Shown here: one piece after another, positions 31,413 to 40,884 of the stretch
Position numbering within the stretch: position 1 is the first letter of the stretch
Layout of the letters: every line of letters begins with the position of its first letter
Assembly: GCF_010093235.1 (NCBI RefSeq)
Contig: NZ_PDWP01000002.1
Coordinates: forward strand, 62,001-126,000
Source of the DNA: Pseudoxanthomonas suwonensis
GTDB taxonomy: Bacteria; Pseudomonadota; Gammaproteobacteria; Xanthomonadales; Xanthomonadaceae
Length of the DNA: 64,000 bases
Direction of reading: 5' to 3'
Made by a program: the position numbers and the translations under genes
Notes under the pieces: generated by a model
Database searches by the model: none
What the model was told of the DNA's origin: nothing
What the model saw: only the letters and a program-made list of their open reading frames with translations

Positions 31413-32729
31413 ATGACCCCGGCCGGTGCAGACGTTCCCCTGACTTCCACGTCCCAGCCCGGACAACGCAAGCGCGCCGCCCTGGCCCTGCTGGGCGGCG
31501 TGGCCCTGACCCTCGCCGCCATTGCCGGCTACGACCTCATTCCGCCCGTGCGCTTCGACGTGACCCGGGTCCCGAAGGAGGCGACGGTCCTGTCCTTTAC
31601 CCCGCTGCCGGGCCTGGACCGGACCGGGGAGTGGCTGGACGACGACAGGCGCCGGCTGCGCTGCCATTACCCGCCGGGCACCAACGAGCCCCTCTACTAC
31701 TGCGCGGTCAACTACTTCCTCGGGAGCGGCCCCGGACAGGGCGTGGACCTGTCGGCCTACACGCACGTGGAGGTAAAGGTCGTCTACAAGGGCGACGTGC
31801 CCAAGCTGCGGTTGTTCGCGCGCCATTTCGACCCGCGCTACTCCACCGTGGAGGACACCAACAGCACCAAGTACAACGCGGTGTTCCTGCCGACCCAGGA
31901 CCTGCGTACGCCGCTGACGCTGGACGTGGACGAGTTCACCGTCGCCGAGTGGTGGCGCCTGACCTACAAGCTGCCGCGCGAGCTGGCGCACGCCGAGCTG
32001 GGCAACGTGGTCACGGTGGGACTGGATTTCTCCTATCCCATGACCGAGGGCGCGCACGACCTGGAGGTGCAGGAGATCACCTTCGTGCGCCCGGGGCTGT
32101 CGCGCGAGACCTGGTACCTGGGAATCCTGGGCGTGTGGCTGGCCGGCATCGTCCTGTACGCCCTGTTGCAGCTGCGCACCTACCGCGCCGAGCGCCGCTC
32201 GCTGCAGAAGGAGGCCGAGCGCTACCGTCCCCGCGCCACCACCGATCCGCTGCCCCTGGCGCTGAACCGCCACGGCTTCGAGCAGCGCTGGGCGCGCCTG
32301 CAGGGCCACGCCATCCCCGAGCCGGGGCAGATGCGGGCCCTGCTGGTGCTGGACATCGACCATTTCAAGCGCATCAACGACAGCTGCGGCCACGATATCG
32401 GCGACCGCGTGCTGCAGGAGCTGGCCGGGCTGCTGCGGCGCCAGCTGCGCTCCAGCGACTGGCTGGTGCGCTGGGGCGGCGAGGAGTTCGTGATCCTGCT
32501 GCCCGGCGTGCAGGCCAACGACGTGGCCGGCCTGGCCGAGGGCCTGCGCAGTGCGGTCGAGAGCCATGGCTTCGGGCACGGCGTGCCGGTGCCGGTCACC
32601 GTCAGCGTAGGCGTGGCGCTGCAGGCGCCCGGGGAGGACTTCGAGGCGCTGTTCAAGCGCGCCGACGAGGCGCTCTACCAGGCCAAGCGCGAGGGACGGA
32701 ACCGGGTCGTGATCGCCGACGGTCCGTAG
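31413..32729 (+). CDS. Membrane-bound diguanylate cyclase (GGDEF)
   Basis: The 438-residue protein has an N-terminal helix (about residues 22-40) and a periplasmic sensor region of about 190 residues of unknown type. A second helix follows (about 232-252, [20 protein letters not shown]), then a short coil and a GGDEF domain. The active-site motif is GGEEF (about residues 355-359), a form usually active, with an RSSD inhibitory I-site five residues before it. [11 protein letters not shown] is also intact. The sensor ligand cannot be predicted. It is a likely source of cyclic di-GMP. Confidence 0.88.
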   Translation: MTPAGADVPLTSTSQPGQRKRAALALLGGVALTLAAIAGYDLIPPVRFDVTRVPKEATVLSFTPLPGLDRTGEWLDDDRRRLRCHYPPGTNEPLYYCAVNYFLGSGPGQGVDLSAYTHVEVKVVYKGDVPKLRLFARHFDPRYSTVEDTNSTKYNAVFLPTQDLRTPLTLDVDEFTVAEWWRLTYKLPRELAHAELGNVVTVGLDFSYPMTEGAHDLEVQEITFVRPGLSRETWYLGILGVWLAGIVLYALLQLRTYRAERRSLQKEAERYRPRATTDPLPLALNRHGFEQRWARLQGHAIPEPGQMRALLVLDIDHFKRINDSCGHDIGDRVLQELAGLLRRQLRSSDWLVRWGGEEFVILLPGVQANDVAGLAEGLRSAVESHGFGHGVPVPVTVSVGVALQAPGEDFEALFKRADEALYQAKREGRNRVVIADGP

Positions 32730-32884
32730 CAAGCGGACCGCGGGTGCATGGCGGGCCGCGCGGCGCCGTGCGGGCGCGGGCCCAGGTGCGGATGACGGCG
32801 TGGCCTGGGGCGCCGGGAGGTCGCCGGCCATGGCCCCGCCGCCGGCGGGGTAAAATGTCCCATTCCTTGCCTGCCCCCATTCCC

Positions 32885-34288
32885 ATGACCTGCCGCACCC
32901 GTTTCGCCCCCAGTCCCACCGGCTACCTGCACATCGGTGGCGCCCGCACCGCGCTGTACTGCTGGCTGGAGGCCCGCCATCGCGGCGGCAGGTTCGTGCT
33001 GCGGATCGAGGACACCGACCGCGAGCGCAGCACCCAGGCGGCGATCGACGCCATCCTCGAGGCCATGGACTGGCTGGGCCTGGACTACGACGAAGGCCCG
33101 GTCTACCAGACCCAGCGCATCAACCGGTACCGCGAGGTGGCCGAGCAGCTGATCGCCCAGGGCAAGGCCTACTACGCCTACGAGACGAAGGAAGAGCTCG
33201 ACGCCATGCGCGAGGCCGCCATGGCCAGGCAGGAGAAGCCGCGCTACAACGGCGCCGCGCGCGACCTCGGCCTGCCGTACCGCGACGACCCGAACCGGGT
33301 GATCCGCTTCAGGAACCCGACCGAGGGCGTGGTCGCGTTCGACGACCTGATCAAGGGCCGCATCGAGATCGCCAACAGCGAGCTCGACGACATGGTGATC
33401 TTCCGTCCCGACGGCTACCCGACCTACAACTTCGCGGTCGTGGTCGACGACTGGGACATGGGCATCACCGACGTGATCCGCGGCGACGACCACATCAACA
33501 ACACCCCGCGCCAGATCAACCTCTACGAGGCCATCGGCGCTCCGGTGCCGAAGTTCGGCCACATGCCGATGATCCTGGACGAGCAGGGCGCGAAGCTGTC
33601 CAAGCGCACCGGCGCGGCCGACGTGATGCAGTACAAGGACATGGGCTACCTGCCCGACGCGCTGCTGAGCTACCTGGCGCGCCTGGGCTGGTCGCATGGC
33701 GACCAGGAGATCTTCAGCCGCCAGGAGCTGGTCGAGCTGTTCGACGTGCGCGACTGCAATTCCAAGGCCGCGCGCCTGGACATGGCCAAGCTCGGCTGGG
33801 TCAACCAGCACTTCCTCAAGACCACCGATCCGGCCGCGATCGCGCCGCACCTGGTCTACCAACTGGAGAAGCTGGGCCTGGACCTGGACAAGGGCCCGAA
33901 GCCGGAGGAAGTGGTCGTGGCCCTGCGCGAGCGCGTGCAGACCCTGAAGGAAATGGCCGAGAAGTCGGTGGTCTGGTACACCCCGCTGGAAACCTACGAC
34001 GAGGCCGCGGTGGCCAAGCACCTGAGGGCCGGCGCCGACGCGCCGCTGGCCAAGGCGCGCGAGCTGCTGGCCGCGCTCCCGGAGTGGACGGTCGAGGGCG
34101 TCGGCCAGGCCCTGCACGACACCGCCGCGGCGCTGGAGCTGGGCATGGGCAAGGTCGCCCAGCCGCTGCGCGTGGCCATCACCGGTACCCAGGTGAGCCC
34201 GGACATTTCCTGGACGGTCTACCTGGCCGGTCGCGAAGAAGCCTTGAAGCGCATCGACGCGGCCCTCACCAAGATCCCGAAGGGCTGA
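32885..34288 (+). CDS. gltX: Glutamyl-tRNA synthetase
   Basis: GltX charges tRNA-Glu. The 467-residue class I synthetase has the HIGH-like motif ([17 protein letters not shown]) and KLSKR. The ATG at 32885 matches the family N-terminus ([12 protein letters not shown]). An ATG at 32855 is in frame but lies inside a TAAAAT-containing stretch that looks like a -10. zur follows 13 bp downstream, so both may share a transcript. Confidence 0.97.
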   Translation: MTCRTRFAPSPTGYLHIGGARTALYCWLEARHRGGRFVLRIEDTDRERSTQAAIDAILEAMDWLGLDYDEGPVYQTQRINRYREVAEQLIAQGKAYYAYETKEELDAMREAAMARQEKPRYNGAARDLGLPYRDDPNRVIRFRNPTEGVVAFDDLIKGRIEIANSELDDMVIFRPDGYPTYNFAVVVDDWDMGITDVIRGDDHINNTPRQINLYEAIGAPVPKFGHMPMILDEQGAKLSKRTGAADVMQYKDMGYLPDALLSYLARLGWSHGDQEIFSRQELVELFDVRDCNSKAARLDMAKLGWVNQHFLKTTDPAAIAPHLVYQLEKLGLDLDKGPKPEEVVVALRERVQTLKEMAEKSVVWYTPLETYDEAAVAKHLRAGADAPLAKARELLAALPEWTVEGVGQALHDTAAALELGMGKVAQPLRVAITGTQVSPDISWTVYLAGREEALKRIDAALTKIPKG

Positions 34289-34301
34289 CCACGGAGACGC
34301 C

Positions 34302-34781
34302 ATGCCGCACGCCTGCACCGACCCCCATCACCATGTCCACAGCGCCGAAGCGTTCGTGCGGGCGGTGGAGCGGGCCTGCGGCGAGCGTGGCCTGCGCCTG
34401 ACGCCGATCCGCGCCAACGTGCTGCGGCTGATCGCCGATGCCGGCAAGCCGGTGAAGGCCTACGACCTGCTGGAGAAGGTGCGCGAGACCAAGGGCGCCG
34501 GCGCCGATGCGCCGCCAACCGTGTACCGCGCGCTGGATTTCCTGATGGCCAACGGCTTCGTGCACAAGCTGGCCTCGGTCAACGCCTTCGTCGCCTGCCA
34601 CCATCCCAACAGTGCCCAGCACTCGGTGCCGTTCCTGATCTGCGACCGCTGCCACAGCGCGGTGGAGCTGGAGGACCGCGAGGTGGTGGCCCAGCTCGAC
34701 GCGCGGGCCAAGGCGCTCGGCTTCCAGCCGCAGGCGCAGACCCTGGAAGTCCACGGCCTGTGCGCGCGCTGCGCCGGCTGA
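34302..34781 (+). CDS. zur: Zinc uptake regulator, Fur family
   Basis: The 159-residue protein has an N-terminal winged helix (LRLTPIRANVLRLI, YRALDFLMANGFVHKL) and a C-terminal part with two CxxC pairs (ICDRCHS and LCARCAG). A histidine-rich N-terminus (HACTDPHHHVHS) also fits zinc sensing. Zur represses zinc uptake genes when zinc is plentiful. A zinc-receptor-like gene with a Zur-box-like site lies 4 kb downstream. CGGAGAC precedes the ATG. Confidence 0.92.
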   Translation: MPHACTDPHHHVHSAEAFVRAVERACGERGLRLTPIRANVLRLIADAGKPVKAYDLLEKVRETKGAGADAPPTVYRALDFLMANGFVHKLASVNAFVACHHPNSAQHSVPFLICDRCHSAVELEDREVVAQLDARAKALGFQPQAQTLEVHGLCARCAG

Positions 34782-34804
34782 TCCCGGCATCGCCTGCGCG
34801 GCAC

Positions 34805-36016
34805 TCAGGCCGCCGCGGGCACCAGCTTCCGCTCCCTGATCGGCGCATTGGCCACCGCGGCCACCAGCGCCAGCGCCATGTCCGCATACCACATCCACTG
34901 GTAGCTGCCGGTGCCCTCCAATGCGACGCCCCCCAGCCAGGCGCCGAAGAAGCCGCCGACCTGGTGCGAGAGCAGGGTCAGCCCGAACAGCGTGCCCAGG
35001 TAGCGGGGGCCGAACAGCTTGCCGACCAGGCCCGCCGTCGGCGGTACCGTCGCCAGCCAGGTGAAGCCAAGGCCGGCCGCGAACAGGTAGAAGGTCCACG
35101 CGCCCGGCGGTGCCAGCAGGAACAGCGCGATCAGCACCGCGCGGCTGGCGTACATCACCGCCAGGATCCACTTCATGCGGACGTACTCGCCCAGCTTGCC
35201 CGCGACCAGGCTGCCGGCGATGTTGAACAGGCCGATCAGGGCGATGGACACCGCCGACACGCTGGCAGGCAGTCCGCACAGCGCCACTTCGCCGGGCAGG
35301 TGGGTGACCAGGAAGGCCACGTGCACGCCACAGGTGAAGAAGCCCAGGTGCAGCAGCCAGTAGCTGCGATCGCGCGCAGCCACGCCCAGCTGGTGGCGCA
35401 GGCCGCGGTCCTCGAAGCCCTCGTGCGCCGGTGGCGCCTCGCCCTCGCGGCGGCGGAAGCAGCGCGCCAGCGGCAGGGTCAGCAGCGAGGTCGCGGCCAT
35501 GCCCAGCATCGCCACGGTCCAGCCGGCCGCGCCGATCACCAGCTGCAGCACCGGCGCGAACACGAACTGCCCCAGCGAGCCGCCGGCATTGATCAAGCCG
35601 GCGGCCGAGGAACGCCGTTGCGGCGGCAGGCGGCCGGCAGTGGCGCCGATCAGGATCGAGAAGCTGCCGGCGCCTGCGCCGGCGGCGGTCATCACGCCCA
35701 GGCTCAGCATCAGCCCGGGTCCTGACGGCAGGAACGGCACCAGGGCCAGGCCCGCGGCCAGCAGCAGGCCGCCGGCGACCAGCACCGGCTCGGGGCCATG
35801 GCGATCGGCCAGTGCGCCGAACACCGGCTGCACCGCACCCCAGGTGAACTGGCCGATCGCCAGGGCCAGGCTGATGGTGGCGATGCCGACGCCGGTATCC
35901 AGATGGATCGGTGCGACGAACAGGCCGGTGGTCTGGCGTGCGCCCATGGTCAGCATCAGGGTCACCGCTGCGGCGACGACCAGCCCGGTGGCGCCGGGCG
36001 TGCGGGGCGCGTTCAT
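34805..36016 (-). CDS. MFS transporter
   Basis: The 403-residue protein has about twelve hydrophobic helices and the MFS loop motif between helices 2 and 3 (GALADRHGPEPVLVAGG). The ATG at 36016 overlaps the stop of the marR-type gene by 4 bp, so the two are translationally coupled. The pair resembles MarR-controlled efflux systems. The transported compound is unknown. It faces zur with a 23-bp gap. Confidence 0.88.
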   Translation of the reverse strand: MNAPRTPGATGLVVAAAVTLMLTMGARQTTGLFVAPIHLDTGVGIATISLALAIGQFTWGAVQPVFGALADRHGPEPVLVAGGLLLAAGLALVPFLPSGPGLMLSLGVMTAAGAGAGSFSILIGATAGRLPPQRRSSAAGLINAGGSLGQFVFAPVLQLVIGAAGWTVAMLGMAATSLLTLPLARCFRRREGEAPPAHEGFEDRGLRHQLGVAARDRSYWLLHLGFFTCGVHVAFLVTHLPGEVALCGLPASVSAVSIALIGLFNIAGSLVAGKLGEYVRMKWILAVMYASRAVLIALFLLAPPGAWTFYLFAAGLGFTWLATVPPTAGLVGKLFGPRYLGTLFGLTLLSHQVGGFFGAWLGGVALEGTGSYQWMWYADMALALVAAVANAPIRERKLVPAAA

Positions 36017-36444
36017 GCCTTCCTCTCCTGCGCCAGTGCGGCGTCCAGCGCATCCAGTCCCGCATGCAGCCGCGAGGGCGTGGCGCCGCCGAGCAGGGCA
36101 TCGATGCGCCGCTGCGCGCGCTGCCATAGCGGGCGCGCGTGGGCCAGGCGCTGGCGCCCGGCCGCGGTCAGCGCCACCACGCGCCGGCGCGGATCCTCGT
36201 CGCGGACCTCGGCCAGCAGGCCGTCGCGCAGCAGGGGGCGCAGGTTGCGGGTGAGGGTGGTGCGGTCCATGCCCAGGCTCGCGGCCAGTTCGCCCAGGCT
36301 CTGCGGCGTGCGCGCGTGGCGCAGCAGCGAATACTGGTTCACGGTCAGGCCGGCGCCGGCAAGGGCGTGGTCGTACAGCTGGGACACCTGGCGCGCCGCG
36401 CGGCGCAGCCGGAAACAGGTGCAGGGGGAAGCCTGGTTACGCAT
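36013..36444 (-). CDS. MarR family transcriptional regulator
   Basis: The 143-residue protein has the MarR winged-helix core (QSLGELAASLGMDRTTLTRNLRPLL) and wing (DEDPRRRVVALTAAG). It is the first gene of a two-gene unit with the MFS transporter. The start is taken at 36444. A GTG at 36474 is in frame but lies within the probable -10 TATAGT, so it is unlikely. A palindrome at 36480-36491 is a good candidate for its own operator. The inducer is unknown. Confidence 0.88.
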   Translation of the reverse strand: MRNQASPCTCFRLRRAARQVSQLYDHALAGAGLTVNQYSLLRHARTPQSLGELAASLGMDRTTLTRNLRPLLRDGLLAEVRDEDPRRRVVALTAAGRQRLAHARPLWQRAQRRIDALLGGATPSRLHAGLDALDAALAQERKA

Positions 36445-36472
36445 GGTGGCGGGGCCGCGATGGCGGGCCGCC

Positions 36473-36491
36473 ACTATAGGTGCATATGCAC
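36473..36491 (-). promoter_or_regulatory. MarR-type operator and -10 candidate
   Basis: GTGCATATGCAC at 36480-36491 is a perfect 12-bp palindrome. On the minus strand it is followed at once by TATAGT (36478-36473), a plausible -10 for the marR-MFS unit. The palindrome thus sits between -35 and -10, a usual repressor position. Confidence 0.65.
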
Positions 36492-36550
36492 GTATTCATG
36501 GAAGCGTGCCGCCACCGATCCGTGACGGCACGCCCCGTTTTCCGCGGTGG

Positions 36551-38740
36551 TCAGAACCAGGCGCGCACGCCGAACGCCACGGCCCGGCCCGGCAGCGGCG
36601 CGTACTCGCGCAGCAGCGAGGTATGCGGGCGCGCCTCGGTATCGCCCAGGTTCGTCCCGTCCAGGAAGACTTCCAGGCGCCCTCCACTGGCCTGCTCCCA
36701 CGCATAGGAGAGGTGGGCGTCGACCAGGGTGTAGCCGGGGCTGGGCTCCTCGTTGCGGGCGACGTCGTCCTGGGCGCGATAGCGGATCGCGCCGAGCGAC
36801 GCGCGCCAGCCGCCGAAGTCCCAGGCCAGGTTGGCGCCGAAGCGGCCCGGTGCCACGCGCGGCAGCGAACCGCTGTTGTCCAGCTCCACTTCGTAGGCGT
36901 GCACGTGGTCGCCGTGCGGGACCCCGAACGCCGCCGTGCGGGTGCCGCTGCCGTCCAGTTCGCCGCGCACATGGTCGGCGAACAGGCGCAGGTCCCAGCG
37001 GCCGCTGCCGTTGTCGGCCAGGTGCAGCACCGCCTCGGCCTCGGCGCCGGTGAACACCGCGCCGGCCTGGGTCCACAGCCGCACCGGCACGTCGTGCTCG
37101 AAGACGCCGGTGTCGGCCAGGTGGATGAAGTCGTCGAAGCGGCTGCGGTACACCGACACTTCCAGGTCGAAGCGTTCGTGGTGGGCATGCAGGCCGATCT
37201 CGCCGCGCAGGGCGCTTTCGGTATCGAGCGTGGCGTCGCCGACCTCCAGCGAGGCGGTGGCCACGTGCATCCCGCCGGCGTAAAGCTCTTCCTGGGTCGG
37301 CGCGCGCTCGGACCGGTCCAGGCCGAAGCGCAGGTCCAGGGACGGATGCAGCTTCCAGATCGCCGACGCGGACAGGCTGGTGGCGTCGAAACTGCGCTGC
37401 GGCCTGGCGCCTGCCGGATCCAGCTCGACCCGGTCATGGCGTGCGCCGAACTCCATCTTCACCGGCCCGGCGCTCTTTTCCTGCAGCACGAACAGGCCGT
37501 TGTTGCGGGTGACGGTGGCCGGCACGAAGGCCTCCTCGCCCACGGCGCCGAAATCGACCTTGCCCGACTGCAGGCCGAAGGCGCCGCGCCAGCCGCCGAT
37601 TTCCTTCTGCACCGCCTGCAGGCGCGCGTCGTAGCCGGAGCTGGTGAAACGCGTGCCGACCTCGTGGCCTTCCAGCTCCAGGTGTTCGTACTCGGTCCAG
37701 GCCCCGTGGAAGTCGACGCGCTCGAGGAACGCCAGCGGCGCATGGACCCCGCCCTTCAGTTCCAGCCGGTCCTGGCGCAGGTCGATGCGCACGTCGTGGG
37801 ATCCGTCCCCATGGTCGTGCGCCTCCTCCCCGTGTTCTTCCTCGTCGTGGCCGTGGTCGTGATCGCCGGCGTGCACGTGCGCACCAGGGGGGATGCCGTA
37901 CTCGCTGCGGTAGGTACCGGCGGCCAGGCCGAGGTAGCCGCCTTCGCCCAGCCAGGTCAGGCCGATGCCGCCGGCGCGGGTCTTCATCGCGCTGTTGGCC
38001 AGGCGGCCGGGGCGGGCATCGTGGCCTTCCTCGTCGCCCTCGTGGTCGTGCCCGGCATGGGCCGCGCCGGGGATGTCGTAGTCGTCGGTGTCGCGCAGCA
38101 GGCCGTCGACGTGCAGCACCAGGTTGTCGCCGCTGACGCCATCGAGGCGGAACATGCCGCTGCGCTCGTTGTTGACCGTGTTGCCGCGCAGTTCGGCGCG
38201 ACCGGACAGCGGCGCATCCGGCACCTGGCGGGCGATGCGGCCGTCGACCACGTTGACCGCGCCGCCGATGGCGCCGCTGCCGAACAGCAGGGTGGCCGGG
38301 CCCTTCAGCACTTCGATCTGGTCGGCCAGGAACGGCTCGATGCCGGCGGCATGGTCGGCGCTGACCGCCGAGGCGTCCTGGGTGCCGAGGCCACTGGAGA
38401 GCACCTGCACGCGCGGGCCATCCAGGCCGCGCAGGATCGGGCGGCCGACGCCGGGGCCGAAATAGCTGGTCTGCACGCCGGGAAGCCGCGCGACGGTCTC
38501 GCCCAGGGTGGCGCCACGGGCATCGTCCAGCGCCTGGCCCTGCAGGACCTCGACCGGACGTGCCAGGGTTTCCGCGTCGCCGGCCAGCGGCGAGGCGGTC
38601 ACCTGCAGCGCGGGGAGGTCGGTGGGATCGTCATGTGCCAGGGCCGGCGGGGCCAGGGTTGCGCAGGCAAGGGCGATGGCGGCGGCAAGCGGGGCCGAGG
38701 CGGGGACGCGCGGAGTACGGAGACGCACCGGATGCAGCAT
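36551..38740 (-). CDS. TonB-dependent receptor, probable zinc uptake (ZnuD-like)
   Basis: The 729-residue outer-membrane receptor has a signal peptide (AIALACATLAPPALA) and a plug domain (GRPILRGLDGPRVQVLSSG, IEVLKGPATLLFGSGAIGGAVNVVD). A 22-strand barrel follows, ending in Phe (FGVRAWF). Two His/Asp-rich loops (AGHDHEGDEEGHD and HAGDHDHGHDEEEHGEE, then HDHGDGSHD) point to zinc or another transition metal. The ATG at 38740 was chosen; one at 38764 would lie about 6 bp from the expected transcript start. It is divergent from a MerC-like gene and 1.8 kb from a MarR gene. Confidence 0.9.
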   Translation of the reverse strand: MLHPVRLRTPRVPASAPLAAAIALACATLAPPALAHDDPTDLPALQVTASPLAGDAETLARPVEVLQGQALDDARGATLGETVARLPGVQTSYFGPGVGRPILRGLDGPRVQVLSSGLGTQDASAVSADHAAGIEPFLADQIEVLKGPATLLFGSGAIGGAVNVVDGRIARQVPDAPLSGRAELRGNTVNNERSGMFRLDGVSGDNLVLHVDGLLRDTDDYDIPGAAHAGHDHEGDEEGHDARPGRLANSAMKTRAGGIGLTWLGEGGYLGLAAGTYRSEYGIPPGAHVHAGDHDHGHDEEEHGEEAHDHGDGSHDVRIDLRQDRLELKGGVHAPLAFLERVDFHGAWTEYEHLELEGHEVGTRFTSSGYDARLQAVQKEIGGWRGAFGLQSGKVDFGAVGEEAFVPATVTRNNGLFVLQEKSAGPVKMEFGARHDRVELDPAGARPQRSFDATSLSASAIWKLHPSLDLRFGLDRSERAPTQEELYAGGMHVATASLEVGDATLDTESALRGEIGLHAHHERFDLEVSVYRSRFDDFIHLADTGVFEHDVPVRLWTQAGAVFTGAEAEAVLHLADNGSGRWDLRLFADHVRGELDGSGTRTAAFGVPHGDHVHAYEVELDNSGSLPRVAPGRFGANLAWDFGGWRASLGAIRYRAQDDVARNEEPSPGYTLVDAHLSYAWEQASGGRLEVFLDGTNLGDTEARPHTSLLREYAPLPGRAVAFGVRAWF

Positions 38741-38773
38741 GTGGGGATCATCCTGGGGTGACATGGGAGGGCG

Positions 38774-38793
38774 GATGTTATAATGTATCGATC
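38774..38793. promoter_or_regulatory. Zur-box-like site with overlapping divergent -10 elements
   Basis: GATGTTATAATGTATCGATC is an A/T-rich imperfect dyad like the known gammaproteobacterial Zur box (GTTATA-N-TATAAC). It contains TATAAT (38779-38784) reading towards the MerC-like gene and TATAAC (38782-38777) reading towards the receptor. One bound repressor could therefore shut both genes. Identification is by resemblance only. Confidence 0.55.
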
Positions 38794-38820
38794 CCCGCCG
38801 CGCTACCCCCAAACCGCCCG

Positions 38821-39231
38821 ATGCCGCATCACCACCCGAATAACCTGCTGGACCGCGTCGGCGCGACCGGTTCGCTGCTGTGCGCGATCCACTGCGCGCT
38901 GACCCCGCTGCTGCTGGCAGGCCTGCCGGCGCTGGGCCTGTCGCTGTGGTTCGACGACGGGGTGGAATGGGCGCTGGTGTCCTTCGTCAGCCTGCTCGGC
39001 CTGTTCAGCCTGGGATGGAGCTACCGCCGGCACCGGGCGCTGCAGGCCCTGGGCCTGCTGGTGCCCGGACTGGCCGCCCTGTGGACCGCACTGCTGTATG
39101 CCCCGCTGCACGAATCGGTGGTTCCGCACGCGGTGGCGATGACCTTCGGCGGCACCCTGGTCGGCGTGGCCCACCTGCTGAACCTGCGGCTCAACCATGG
39201 ACACGTTCATGACGCCAGCTGCGCCCATTGA
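38821..39231 (+). CDS. MerC domain-containing membrane protein
   Basis: The 136-residue protein has four hydrophobic helices and a Cys-Ala-Ile-His-Cys segment (LLCAIHCALTPLLLAGLP) in the first helix, as in MerC-type proteins. The N- and C-termini are His-rich (MPHHHPNN and NHGHVHDASCAH). It is divergent from a zinc-type receptor and shares a Zur-box-like site, so a role in zinc uptake across the inner membrane, rather than mercury, is likely. No mer genes are near. No clear ribosome site was seen. Confidence 0.82.
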   Translation: MPHHHPNNLLDRVGATGSLLCAIHCALTPLLLAGLPALGLSLWFDDGVEWALVSFVSLLGLFSLGWSYRRHRALQALGLLVPGLAALWTALLYAPLHESVVPHAVAMTFGGTLVGVAHLLNLRLNHGHVHDASCAH

Positions 39232-39304
39232 GCGCGCATGCTAGGCTTGCCGGCCTGTCGCGCGCCGCGCGCCGCATACGTCATTTGAATCAAGGAGTTG
39301 AAGA

Positions 39305-39475
39305 ATGGGCAAGGGTGACCGCAAGACCGCCAAGGGCAAGCGCTACAACGCCAGCTACGGCAATGCGCGCCGCCACGGGGGCACCCGTGTCGCCGCCGGC
39401 TCGGCCGCGCCGGCGGCCAAGAAGACCGTCGTGAAGAAGGCTGTTGCCAAGAAGTCGGTGGCCAAGGCTGGCTGA
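39305..39475 (+). CDS. 30S ribosomal protein THX family, with Lys/Ala tail
   Basis: This 56-residue gene is easily missed because of its size. The N-terminal part MGKGDRKTAKGKRYNASYGN is the THX signature. It is followed by ARRHGGTRVAAG and a 20-residue tail built from KK-AVAKK-like units that is not found in the 26-residue Thermus protein. AAGGAG lies 7 bases before the ATG, and a terminator follows. The high Lys/Ala content and biased codons fit a ribosomal or nucleic-acid-binding protein. Confidence 0.85.
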   Translation: MGKGDRKTAKGKRYNASYGNARRHGGTRVAAGSAAPAAKKTVVKKAVAKKSVAKAG

Positions 39476-39505
39476 TCCGGTCCCTGCCGGAAGCAATACT
39501 CCCGG

Positions 39506-39546
39506 AACGCGGCGCCTGGCGCCGCGTTTCGCGTTTCGCGTTTCAG
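39506..39546 (+). terminator. Terminator-like hairpin after the THX gene
   Basis: The stem AACGCGGCG / CGCCGCGTT at 39506-39528 is followed by three imperfect copies of a 7-bp unit, CGTTTCG, ending in CAGG. The T runs are short, so it may act with Rho. It lies between convergent genes (THX and hutI). Confidence 0.6.
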
Positions 39547-39568
39547 GGGTGACGCATCGAAGCGTCGG

Positions 39569-40792
39569 TCAGTAAAGCTGGCGTCCGCCGCTCCAGGCCG
39601 AAGCGGCGAGGTTGCCGCCCAGCCAGTAGCAAAGCTCGGCTGGCGCCTTCGCGTTCCACAGCACGAAGTCCGCGCGCAGTCCTTCGGCCAGGCGGCCGCG
39701 ATCATCCAGGCCCAGGGCGCGCGCCGCATGCTGCGTGGCGCCGCGCAGCGCTTCCTCCGGGGTTAGCCGGAAATGGGTGCAGGCCAGTGCCATGGCCAGG
39801 CGCAGCGACTGCAGCGGCGAGGTGCCGGGGTTGCAGTCGGTCGCCACCGCCATCGCCACGCCGCTTGCGCGGAAGGCATCCAGTGGCGGCAGCTTCGTCT
39901 CGCGCAGCACGTGGAAGGCGCCGGGCAGCAGCACGGCGACCGTGCCGGCACGCGCCATCGCCGCCACGCCCTCGGGCGAGGTGTGCTCGACATGGTCGGC
40001 CGACAGTCCGCCGAACTCCGCGACCAGCGCCGCGCCATCGCCGTCGCTGAGCTGGTCGGCATGCAGCTTCACCGGCAGGCCCAGCGCGCGCGCGGCCTCG
40101 AACACGCGGCGGGTCTGGGCGGCATCGAAGCCGATCCGCTCGCAGAACGCGTCCACCGCATCGACCAGGCCCTCGGACCGCAACCGTGGCAGCCAGTCGC
40201 AGACGGCGTCGATGTAGTCGTCCGGGCGCCCGGCGTATTCCGGGGGCAGGGCGTGCGCGCCGAGGAAGGTGGTGCGGACCTCGATGCCGAGGCTGGCCCC
40301 GACCTGGCGCGCCACCTGCAACATGCGCCGCTCGCTGTCGAAATCCAGGCCGTAGCCGGACTTGATCTCCACCGTGGTCACGCCGTCGGCGACCAGCGAA
40401 CGCGCGCGCGGCAGCGACTGCGCCAGCAGCGATGCCGCATCCGCCCCGCGCGTGGCGCGCACCGTGGACACGATGCCGCCGCCGGCGCGCGCGATCTCCT
40501 CGTAGCTGGCGCCGGTCAGGCGCTGCTCGAACTCGCCGGCGCGATCGCCGCCGAACACCAGGTGGGTGTGGCAGTCGACCAGGCCCGGCGTGACCAGGCG
40601 CCCGCCGCCCTGCAGCACCTGCGCGGCCAGCGGCCCATCGGAGGCAGGCAGGCCTGCGCGCGGGCCGACGTAGGCGATGCGGCCATCCTTCCAGCCGAGG
40701 GCGCCGTCCTCGACCAGGCCGTAGCCCGGGCCGTCCAGCGTGGCCAGGCGCACGTCCAGCAACAGGCCGTCCCAGCGGGGCGGACGGATCAT
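39569..40792 (-). CDS. hutI: Imidazolonepropionase
   Basis: HutI hydrolyses 4-imidazolone-5-propanoate to N-formimino-glutamate in histidine breakdown. The 407-residue amidohydrolase has the metal motif [11 protein letters not shown], a KSGYGLD segment, His in KLHADQLSD and Asp in [10 protein letters not shown]. Its length equals the family standard. It is divergent from hutF, which acts on its product. hutU, hutH, hutG and hutC are not in the window. Confidence 0.95.
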   Translation of the reverse strand: MIRPPRWDGLLLDVRLATLDGPGYGLVEDGALGWKDGRIAYVGPRAGLPASDGPLAAQVLQGGGRLVTPGLVDCHTHLVFGGDRAGEFEQRLTGASYEEIARAGGGIVSTVRATRGADAASLLAQSLPRARSLVADGVTTVEIKSGYGLDFDSERRMLQVARQVGASLGIEVRTTFLGAHALPPEYAGRPDDYIDAVCDWLPRLRSEGLVDAVDAFCERIGFDAAQTRRVFEAARALGLPVKLHADQLSDGDGAALVAEFGGLSADHVEHTSPEGVAAMARAGTVAVLLPGAFHVLRETKLPPLDAFRASGVAMAVATDCNPGTSPLQSLRLAMALACTHFRLTPEEALRGATQHAARALGLDDRGRLAEGLRADFVLWNAKAPAELCYWLGGNLAASAWSGGRQLY

Positions 40793-40884
40793 CGGATGCC
40801 CTCGCGGGCGCTCGGGATCGTATCGGTCATGGCCAGGATTCTCGCACGCACCCGGCGGGGACGCGGTGCGGGCACAATGCGCAC

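Noticed and set aside
39524-39546. Short tandem copies of CGTTTCG
   Set aside because: Only three imperfect units. Treated as part of the terminator region, not as a repeat array.
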